This document shows positions 1-5,411 of a stretch of DNA of 13,788 bases, piece after piece. The position numbers were made by a program, and so were the translations under genes. This stretch comes from Flavobacterium sp. (GTDB taxonomy: Bacteria; Bacteroidota; Bacteroidia; Flavobacteriales; Flavobacteriaceae), in contig NZ_JAGKWP010000068.1 in the NCBI RefSeq assembly GCF_021151785.1, forward strand, positions 1 through 13,788. Reading direction: 5' to 3'. Every line of letters starts with the position of its first letter. Position 1 is the stretch's first letter. The notes under the pieces were generated by a model. The model worked only from the letters and a program-made list of their open reading frames with translations, did not search any database and was not told where the DNA came from.

Positions 1-13
1 AAATAAAAGGTCG

Positions 14-21
14 TATATTTG
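14..21 (+). promoter_or_regulatory. Bacteroidota -7 element for the tRNA-Lys pair
   Basis: TATATTTG fits the Bacteroidota -7 consensus TAnnTTTG and lies about 28 nt before the first tRNA-Lys, so it probably drives both tRNA-Lys genes. The matching -33 TTG would fall before the start of the window and cannot be seen. Confidence 0.55.
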
Positions 22-49
22 CACCCGCAATCAGGAATTGATTTTTAAT

Positions 50-122
50 GACTCCGTAGCTCAGCTGGTAGAGCACATCACTTTTAATGATGGGGTCCTG
101 GGTTCGAATCCCAGCGGGGTCA
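50..122 (+). tRNA. tRNA-Lys(UUU), copy 1
   Basis: A 73-nt cloverleaf. The acceptor arms GACTCCG (50-56) and CGGGGTC (115-121) pair, with A122 as discriminator. The anticodon stem CATCA/TGATG encloses the loop CTTTTAA, placing anticodon TTT at 83-85 (lysine, AAA/AAG). The T arm contains GGTTCGAATCC. The CCA end is not encoded and must be added after transcription. A second identical copy follows after 29 nt. Confidence 0.97.
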
Positions 123-151
123 CAAATTAAATTTCATAACTGTCTTGCTAA

Positions 152-224
152 GACTCCGTAGCTCAGCTGGTAGAGCACATCACTTTTAATGATGGGGTCC
201 TGGGTTCGAATCCCAGCGGGGTCA
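152..224 (+). tRNA. tRNA-Lys(UUU), copy 2
   Basis: Identical over all 73 nt to the copy at 50-122, with anticodon TTT at 185-187. The 29-nt spacer between the copies is AT-rich and shows no TAnnTTTG box, so the two are most likely cotranscribed and processed from one precursor. An intrinsic terminator follows at once. CCA is not encoded. Confidence 0.97.
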
Positions 225-228
225 CTAG

Positions 229-257
229 AAAAGTTAAGCAAATGCTTAACTTTTTTT
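229..257 (+). terminator. Intrinsic terminator after the tRNA-Lys pair
   Basis: AAGTTAAGCA (231-240) and TGCTTAACTT (243-252) form a 10-bp inverted repeat separated by AA; the innermost pairs would open to form the loop. The repeat runs into a T7 tract (251-257). It ends the tRNA-Lys transcript just 7 nt before tRNA-Leu, so the leucine tRNA depends on readthrough or on a promoter inside this short stretch. Confidence 0.75.
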
Positions 258-263
258 ATTTAT

Positions 264-345
264 GGCCATGTGGAGGAATTGGTAGACTCGCCATCTTGAG
301 GGGGTGGTGCTGCAAGGCGTATGGGTTCGAGTCCCATCATGGTCA
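264..345 (+). tRNA. tRNA-Leu(GAG)
   Basis: An 82-nt class II tRNA. The acceptor arms GGCCATG (264-270) and CATGGTC (338-344) pair with one G-U, and the discriminator is A345. The D stem is GAG/CTC (273-275, 287-289). The anticodon stem CCATC/GGTGG (291-295, 303-307) holds the loop TTGAGGG with anticodon GAG at 298-300 (leucine, CUU/CUC). A long variable arm spans about 308-320, and the T arm is ATGGG/CCCAT (321-325, 333-337). CCA is not encoded. Confidence 0.95.
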
Positions 346-404
346 CTTTTTATATCCCCACCTATCTAAATTACCCTTTTTGTTTTATTTATTTTTAAAA
401 ATAG

Positions 405-450
405 TAAACAATTTTCTTGTTTATTCTATTTTTATTTTTAATTTTGTTTA
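405..450 (+). promoter_or_regulatory. Candidate operator repeats over the carH-crt promoter
   Basis: TAAACAA (405-411) and TTGTTTA (417-423) form a perfect 7-bp inverted repeat with a 5-nt spacer; the right arm contains the -33 TTG. A third TTGTTTA lies at 444-450, overlapping the end of the -7 element, 27 bp from the second. Occupation of these sites would block RNA polymerase. That the neighbouring MerR/CarH-like protein binds here is inference, and such repeats are easier to obtain by chance in AT-rich DNA. Confidence 0.4.
417..446 (+). promoter_or_regulatory. Consensus promoter of the carH-crt operon
   Basis: TTG at 417-419, a 19-nt spacer, then TAATTTTG at 439-446. This is an exact match to the Bacteroidota pattern TTG-N19-TAnnTTTG. 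The predicted transcript begins about 15-20 nt before the regulator's ATG at 468. The region between tRNA-Leu and this promoter (346-416) is AT-rich and shows nothing else. Confidence 0.75.
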
Positions 451-467
451 ACTTTTTTCTTTAAAAG

Positions 468-1373
468 ATGAACAATATAAAAACAACATTCAGTATTAAA
501 GACCTCGAAAACCTTTCTGGGATTAAAGCGCACACCATAAGAATATGGGAAAAGCGCTATAATCTTTTGGAGCCCATGCGAACTGATACTAACATTCGTT
601 TATATGATATTGAAAATCTTCAAAAATTATTAAATGTTGTATTACTTACGGATTTTGGATATAAAATATCAAAAATATCAAAGTTAAACAGAGAGGAAAT
701 TGACAAATTTGTTCTTAAAATTCAGACCGAAAAAACAACTAATGATCATGCATTAACAGCATTCAAAATGGCTATGCTTAATTTTGATCAAAGTTTGTTC
801 TTAAAAACATACAATACGCTTTTAGCAGAAAAGAATTTTACAACCGTTTTTTTAGAAACATTCATACCTTTATTAGAGGAAATTGGTATACTCTGGACAA
901 CGAAAACTATTTCTCCTGCTCATGAACACTTTATTGCCTACCTCATTAAGCATAAAATTTTGGTTCAAATTGAAAAACAGATTGAAAAACATCAAGAAAA
1001 AACAGACAAAAAAACATACGTTTTATATTTACCATCAAATGAAATACATGATTTGGGCTTATTATTTTTAAATTATGAAATTGTTGCCAATGGACATCAT
1101 GCAATCTATTTAGGACGAAGTTTACCTATTGAGGATGTAGCGGAATTAACTAAACATTTCAAAGATATTACTTTTGTAACATATTGGACTGTTGCACCTG
1201 AAGAAGAAGACATTGACTCCTATCTTGATGAATTTAATCAAAAAATATTAAAAAGCAATCATTCAAAACTATATATATTTGGAAGAAAGACAGGACTTAT
1301 TAAACCTATTGATTCTGACAAGATTAAAGTATACCAAAGTGTGTCCCCATTTATTTCAGAATTAAACAATTAA
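468..1373 (+). CDS. CarH-like MerR regulator with B12-binding photosensor domain
   Basis: A cytoplasmic transcription factor of 301 aa. Residues 8-75 form a MerR-type winged helix (FSIKDLENLSGIKAHTIRIW, then an EKRY wing). Residues 95-175 look like the helical cap of cobalamin-binding modules and carry W143-x9-E153-H154, the signature of CarH/LitR photoreceptors, where this cap covers the adenosyl group. Residues 182-300 are a Rossmann-like B12 domain with E192-x-H194-xx-G197; H194 is the expected lower cobalt ligand. The later motif elements diverge: T238-Y-W240 where SxL is usual, and G272-R273 where GG is usual. It is first in the operon, 5 nt before crtI, after a consensus promoter. In known relatives the AdoCbl-bound tetramer represses carotenoid genes in the dark and light breaks the Co-C bond. 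That role is inferred from motifs and context. It could instead be a light-independent B12 sensor. Confidence 0.88.
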   Translation: MNNIKTTFSIKDLENLSGIKAHTIRIWEKRYNLLEPMRTDTNIRLYDIENLQKLLNVVLLTDFGYKISKISKLNREEIDKFVLKIQTEKTTNDHALTAFKMAMLNFDQSLFLKTYNTLLAEKNFTTVFLETFIPLLEEIGILWTTKTISPAHEHFIAYLIKHKILVQIEKQIEKHQEKTDKKTYVLYLPSNEIHDLGLLFLNYEIVANGHHAIYLGRSLPIEDVAELTKHFKDITFVTYWTVAPEEEDIDSYLDEFNQKILKSNHSKLYIFGRKTGLIKPIDSDKIKVYQSVSPFISELNN

Positions 1374-1378
1374 ATGTT

Positions 1379-2842
1379 ATGAAAAAGAAAATTTATATAA
1401 TAGGTTCTGGCTTCTCTTCTCTTGCAGCTTCTTGCTATTTGGCTAAAGAAGGTCATGATGTAACTATTTTTGAAAAAAACGAAACTATTGGTGGTCGCGC
1501 TCGTCAATTAAAACGCGAAGGTTTTGTCTTTGATATTGGCCCAACCTGGTATTGGATGCCAGATGTATTTGAACGTTTTTTTAATGACTTTAATAAAAAA
1601 CCGAGTGATTATTATTCATTGTTAAAATTAAGTCCAGCTTATCAAGTCTATTTTGGTAAAAATGAGGCTATCACAATAGCAGATAATTTACAAGATATTG
1701 TTACAACTTTTGAAAAAATTGAAAAAGGAGCTGGAGAAAAATTAGAAGTTTTTATGGCAACTGCCAAATCAAATTATGATATTGCCATAAAAGATCTAGT
1801 ATATAGACCAGGTGAACATATTGGCGAACTGATTACACTTGAAACAGCCAAAAGACTTAATCAGTTTTTCAGTACAATTTCTAGAGATGTCCGCTCAAAA
1901 TTTAAAAACTCTAAACTCATTCAAACACTAGAATTTCCAGTTTTATTTTTAGGTGCCAAACCTAGTAACACACCCTCATTTTATAGTTTTATGAATTATG
2001 CTGACTTTGGACTAGGAACTTGGCATCCAAAAAACGGAATGTACAGTGTTATTGAAGGAATTGCTCAATTAGCATCTGAATTAGGTGTTACCATTCATAC
2101 TAATCAAAATGTAGAAAAAATAATTACAGAAAAAAACAAAGCCACTGGTATAGTTGTAAATGGTGAAAATAAATATTGTGACATAATAGTGAGTGGAGCA
2201 GACTATCATTTCACAGAAACGTTGCTTAATAAAGAATTGCGTCAGTATTCAGAAAATTACTGGGATAAAAAAACTTATGCACCTTCATCTTTATTATTTT
2301 ATGTTGGCTTTGATAAAAAAATTGAAAACATAGAACATCATACTTTATTTTTTGATACAGATTTTGATGTGCATGCTAAAGATATCTATGACCAACCAAA
2401 ATGGCCAGATGAACCGTTGTTTTATGCTAGCTTTCCATCAAAAACAGACGATAGCGCAGCCCCAAGTGGAAAAGAAGCAGGAATATTTTTAATTCCTCTT
2501 GCACCAGATCTTGAAGATACTCCAGAATTAAGAGAATTGTATTTTAATAAGATCATTGATCGTTTTGAAAAAATTACAAACCAAAATGTAAAAAATAATG
2601 TTATCTTTAAAGAATCCTTTTGCGTAAATGATTTTAAAGAACAATATAATTCGTACAAAGGAAATGCCTATGGACTGGCAAATACCTTGTTACAAACTGC
2701 TTTTTTACGACCAAAATTAAAAAGTAAAAAGGTAAAACATCTATATTTTACTGGGCAGTTAACTGTTCCTGGACCAGGTGTACCTCCTTCATTAATATCA
2801 GGAAAATTAGTATCTAATTTGATAAAAAAATACGAAATATGA
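1379..2842 (+). CDS. crtI: Phytoene desaturase (CrtI)
   Basis: A 487-aa FAD-dependent desaturase that introduces double bonds into phytoene, normally to give lycopene, at the inner membrane. The N-terminal dinucleotide fold is clear: IIGSGFSSLAAS (7-18), with E32 at the end of the second strand, followed by GGRAR (39-43) and a DIGPT motif. The C-terminus carries the bacterial CrtI signature around YFTGQLTVPGPGVPPSLISG. Length is normal for bacterial CrtI (about 490-510). The GxGxxG glycine is Ser here, which is seen in this superfamily. It begins 5 nt after the regulator's stop, and its TGA overlaps the crtB ATG by 4 nt (ATGA), so translational coupling is likely. The number of desaturation steps cannot be read from the sequence. 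Confidence 0.95.
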   Translation: MKKKIYIIGSGFSSLAASCYLAKEGHDVTIFEKNETIGGRARQLKREGFVFDIGPTWYWMPDVFERFFNDFNKKPSDYYSLLKLSPAYQVYFGKNEAITIADNLQDIVTTFEKIEKGAGEKLEVFMATAKSNYDIAIKDLVYRPGEHIGELITLETAKRLNQFFSTISRDVRSKFKNSKLIQTLEFPVLFLGAKPSNTPSFYSFMNYADFGLGTWHPKNGMYSVIEGIAQLASELGVTIHTNQNVEKIITEKNKATGIVVNGENKYCDIIVSGADYHFTETLLNKELRQYSENYWDKKTYAPSSLLFYVGFDKKIENIEHHTLFFDTDFDVHAKDIYDQPKWPDEPLFYASFPSKTDDSAAPSGKEAGIFLIPLAPDLEDTPELRELYFNKIIDRFEKITNQNVKNNVIFKESFCVNDFKEQYNSYKGNAYGLANTLLQTAFLRPKLKSKKVKHLYFTGQLTVPGPGVPPSLISGKLVSNLIKKYEI

Positions 2843-3678
2843 AAGCCTTATTTGATTCCGTTTCTTTTGATTGTAGTACTCAAGTAACTAAAGCTTATAG
2901 TACTTCGTTTTCTTCTGCAGTTAAAATGCTAGGTCCATCCATTAGACAAGACATTTACAATATTTATGGTTTTGTTCGTTTTGCCGATGAAATTGTGGAT
3001 AGTTTTCATGATTTTGACAAAAAAACTCTATTGGATAAATTTGAACATGATTTATATGAAGCAATTTCTTCTAAAATAAGTTTAAATCCGATTTTAAATT
3101 CATTTCAATACACAGTCAATAAATACAATATACCAAACGATTTAATAGCTGCTTTCATGAAAAGTATGCGTCAAGATTTACATCAACAAGTCTATCATTC
3201 CAGAGAAGAATACCAAGAATACATATATGGTAGTGCAGATGTTGTTGGTTTAATGTGTTTAAAAGTATTTGTAAACGGTGATACTAATAAATACAATGAA
3301 TTAAAGGATGGGGCTATGCGTTTAGGATCTGCATTTCAAAAAGTAAATTTTTTGAGGGATTTGAAAGCTGATTTTGAAGAACTAAACCGCACTTATTTCC
3401 CCAATACTAACTTGACACATTTGGATGAGAAAGCAAAAAAAGAAATAATTACAGATATTGACGCTGATTTTGATGCTGCTTATTTGGCCATAAAACAACT
3501 GCCTATAGAAGCACGATTTGGAGTTTATACAGCTTATAGATATTACAAACGATTATTAAAAAAATTAAAAGCTACTCCATCTACTGAAATTAAAAACACA
3601 CGTATTCGTGTGCCCGATTATCAAAAGTTAGAATTGTTGGCACGCTGTTATGTAAAGTATCGTTTAAACTTGCTATGA
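2839..3678 (+). CDS. crtB: Phytoene synthase (CrtB)
   Basis: A 279-aa squalene/phytoene synthase family enzyme that joins two geranylgeranyl diphosphate molecules into phytoene, the committed step of C40 carotenoid synthesis. Both Mg2+-diphosphate binding motifs are intact: D50-E-I-V-D54 in an RFADEIVD context and D174-L-K-A-D178 in a NFLRDLKADFEELNRTYFP context. The early S21-T-S-F helix and the YxYGSADVVGLM segment (about 128-139) also fit. Length is typical for the flavobacterial form (about 280; proteobacterial CrtB is near 300). It overlaps crtI by 4 nt. A 62-nt gap follows before crtZ. Confidence 0.95.
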   Translation: MKALFDSVSFDCSTQVTKAYSTSFSSAVKMLGPSIRQDIYNIYGFVRFADEIVDSFHDFDKKTLLDKFEHDLYEAISSKISLNPILNSFQYTVNKYNIPNDLIAAFMKSMRQDLHQQVYHSREEYQEYIYGSADVVGLMCLKVFVNGDTNKYNELKDGAMRLGSAFQKVNFLRDLKADFEELNRTYFPNTNLTHLDEKAKKEIITDIDADFDAAYLAIKQLPIEARFGVYTAYRYYKRLLKKLKATPSTEIKNTRIRVPDYQKLELLARCYVKYRLNLL

Positions 3679-3740
3679 TTATTTAAATATCTTAATTTAT
3701 TCAAAATATTAATAATTTTACACTTCAAAATCTCTTACTT

Positions 3741-4187
3741 ATGTGGATACATATTTTAGTTTTCTTTCTCACTTTTTTTATGATGGAATTCATGGCTTGG
3801 TTTACACACAAATATGTTATGCATGGTTTCTTGTGGTATCTTCATGCTGATCATCACAAAAAAGATCATGATTCTTGGTTTGAAAGAAATGATGCCTTCT
3901 TTATATTTTATGCCGTAGTAAGTATGACCTTTTTCTTCTTATGGCAAAATAATATTTTAGCTATTGGTTTAGCTATCGGTTTGGGTATTTTTGCTTATGG
4001 ATTTACTTATTTTATGGTACATGATATCTTTATTCATCAGCGATTTAAACTATTTAGAAATGCAAATAGCAAATATGCAAGGGCTTTAAGAAGGGCACAT
4101 AAAATGCATCACAAACACATTGGAAAAGAACATGGCGAATGTTTTGGAATGTTACTTTTTCCATGGAAACATTACAAAAATGCATAA
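3741..4187 (+). CDS. crtZ: Beta-carotene hydroxylase (CrtZ, sterol desaturase/fatty acid hydroxylase fold)
   Basis: A 148-aa membrane di-iron enzyme expected to hydroxylate the beta-ionone rings of beta-carotene at C3/C3' to give zeaxanthin. All four histidine clusters are present: H23-x4-H28, H35-xx-H38-H39, H94-x4-H99 and H120-xx-H123-H124. Hydrophobic segments lie at about 3-20, 52-69 and 71-92. Length fits the short flavobacterial CrtZ. No convincing promoter is visible in the 62-nt gap after crtB, so readthrough from the upstream promoter is likely. The substrate needs a lycopene cyclase, and none is encoded in this window. The stop codon lies in the A-tract of the following terminator. 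Confidence 0.92.
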   Translation: MWIHILVFFLTFFMMEFMAWFTHKYVMHGFLWYLHADHHKKDHDSWFERNDAFFIFYAVVSMTFFFLWQNNILAIGLAIGLGIFAYGFTYFMVHDIFIHQRFKLFRNANSKYARALRRAHKMHHKHIGKEHGECFGMLLFPWKHYKNA

Positions 4188-4214
4188 AAAAAAGTGACTA
4201 AGGTCACTTTTTTT
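4186..4214. terminator. Bidirectional terminator between crtZ and the DUF4252 pair
   Basis: GTGAC (4194-4198), loop TAAG, GTCAC (4203-4207), flanked by A8 (4186-4193) and T7 (4208-4214). The symmetry gives a U-tract on either strand, so it can end both convergent transcripts. Stop codons of both genes sit in its arms: crtZ TAA at 4185-4187, and the minus-strand TAA at 4213-4215. Confidence 0.85.
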
Positions 4215-4749
4215 ATTTCTTATTTACAAAATTAAAAATGGGTTGTAATTGTTTAGTATCAATTGAAGATTTTTGTAAAATACTTAAAAATTCCAAAGCT
4301 TGTTCTGGTTTCATATTATTACCTAAAACCCGAATCACTGTAAATCCTAATTCATTTTGATTACCAAACAAAACCAATTCATCTATAGCTTTATCATCGC
4401 CAACAAGCATTATTGATGCGTTATTATTTTTACCATTTAACTTAATTAAAGGTTCATATATAGTATCTTTTAAAATCTCTTTCACATCCGCAATCTCTTT
4501 TTTAAATGCTACTTCAGATTTTTCATTTTTCTTGTAAGCCAAAATATTAACTTTATCAAAAGATGCCAATGCTTGTTTTTCAGATGTAGTAAGTTTACTT
4601 TTATCAATATTCAATATTGAAGAAGAAACATCTAATGTTATAAACTCTTTTTTATCTGCACTTTTAACAAAATACTTTTGTAAAGAGGGCTTTTCTTGTC
4701 CACAATTTACTAGGCATAAAGCCATTAAACTTAATAAAAAAACTCTCAT
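4213..4749 (-). CDS. DUF4252-family protein, probable lipoprotein
   Basis: A 178-aa exported protein of unknown function. The N-terminus is a short hydrophobic stretch ending LCLVNC, with C16 as the likely lipidated cysteine; Asn just before the Cys is less usual. The body (about 25-170) resembles its upstream neighbour in layout: a LITLDVSSSILNID-type start, a central 'DKVNILAYKK' strand, then 'NASIMLVGDDKAIDELVLFG'. This matches the DUF4252 pattern common as adjacent pairs in Bacteroidota. It starts 1 nt after the stop of the other DUF4252 gene, so the two form an operon. No enzymatic motif is visible. The family assignment is by recognition of pattern, not by a profile search. Confidence 0.7.
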   Translation of the reverse strand: MRVFLLSLMALCLVNCGQEKPSLQKYFVKSADKKEFITLDVSSSILNIDKSKLTTSEKQALASFDKVNILAYKKNEKSEVAFKKEIADVKEILKDTIYEPLIKLNGKNNNASIMLVGDDKAIDELVLFGNQNELGFTVIRVLGNNMKPEQALEFLSILQKSSIDTKQLQPIFNFVNKK

Positions 4750-4750
4750 C

Positions 4751-5272
4751 TTATTTCTTATCCAATTTATCTAAAGCACCACTAACAGGTAATTTTAATT
4801 TTTCAGCAATTAGAGCTATTTCAGATAATGGAAAATCACCTTTAATAGATAAAACCGATGCTTTGTAACCATTAAATTCGCCATTAACAGTAATTAAAAC
4901 CTCTTTTAAATTAGTTTCATTAGCATCTGACTTGCCAAACACTTTAACTACATTACCTTGATAAGTGGTTGAAGCCACTTGTGTTAATCCATTAGATTTA
5001 GCGATAGCTGCTGCTGCTGAATTTAAATCTCCAGCGAGTTTAGGTTTTGCGGTAGAATAAGCTTCCAGAATATCTAATTTTTTAAGTAAATTTAAATATC
5101 GTTGCGCCTCAGCATCTTTAGCATCAATTTTTACTTTACTCATTAAATCAAACATCTTCTTAGTCACTGTGATACTCTCAATTCCTTCTTTCCCTTCTAG
5201 TTTTGCCAACTCATTTTGAGCCATCAAAATGGAAGAAATGAATAGGGCAACTAGAACAATAATTTTTCTCAT
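4751..5272 (-). CDS. DUF4252-family secreted protein
   Basis: A 173-aa protein of unknown function, first gene of a two-gene operon. Residues 1-18 are a Sec signal peptide (hydrophobic core IIVLVALFISSIL, cleavage likely after LMA, leaving Q19 at the mature N-terminus). The mature part shows an ESITVTKKMFDLM segment, an alpha-helical middle and a 'EVLITVNGEFNGYKASVLSIKGDF' beta region typical of DUF4252. The mature form would be a soluble periplasmic protein, unlike the lipidated-looking partner downstream. DUF4252 genes often sit near ECF sigma/anti-sigma genes, but none is present here; upstream is the terminator of the receptor gene. Confidence 0.75.
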   Translation of the reverse strand: MRKIIVLVALFISSILMAQNELAKLEGKEGIESITVTKKMFDLMSKVKIDAKDAEAQRYLNLLKKLDILEAYSTAKPKLAGDLNSAAAAIAKSNGLTQVASTTYQGNVVKVFGKSDANETNLKEVLITVNGEFNGYKASVLSIKGDFPLSEIALIAEKLKLPVSGALDKLDKK

Positions 5273-5311
5273 ATTATCTTACTTTTATAAATTACATATC
5301 AAATTTTGTAC

Positions 5312-5336
5312 CAAACATATTGGTCATACAAAAGTA
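5312..5336 (-). promoter_or_regulatory. Possible -7 elements for the DUF4252 pair
   Basis: On the minus strand two TAnnTTTG matches lie upstream of the ATG at 5272: TATGTTTG (5319-5312) and TACTTTTG (5336-5329). Neither has a TTG at the 19-nt spacing, so the choice between them is open. Both would give a leader of roughly 35-55 nt. Confidence 0.35.
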
Positions 5337-5350
5337 CGAATTGTTACAAA

Positions 5351-5385
5351 GAAAAAGGCTTTGAAATAAAACTACTTCAAAGCCC
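5351..5385 (-). terminator. Intrinsic terminator of the BtuB-like receptor gene
   Basis: Read on the minus strand, GGCTTTGAA (5384-5376), a 10-nt loop, and TTCAAAGCC (5365-5357) form a perfect 9-bp stem followed by T5 (5356-5352). It lies 27 nt past the receptor's stop codon and separates it from the DUF4252 pair, which is transcribed in the same direction. Confidence 0.85.
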
Positions 5386-5411
5386 TTGTCATTAAGTATG
5401 AAAGATTTATT

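Noticed and set aside
50..345. tRNA cluster as a mobile-element attachment site
   Set aside because: No integrase, transposase or partial tRNA copy flanks it; the second tRNA-Lys is complete and processed as part of an array.
242..451. 69-aa plus-strand ORF
   Set aside because: It runs through the whole tRNA-Leu gene and into the carH promoter; its sequence is a translation of the tRNA and AT-rich flanks.
2422..2658. 78-aa minus-strand ORF inside crtI
   Set aside because: Antisense shadow of a well-supported CDS, no domain or start context of its own.
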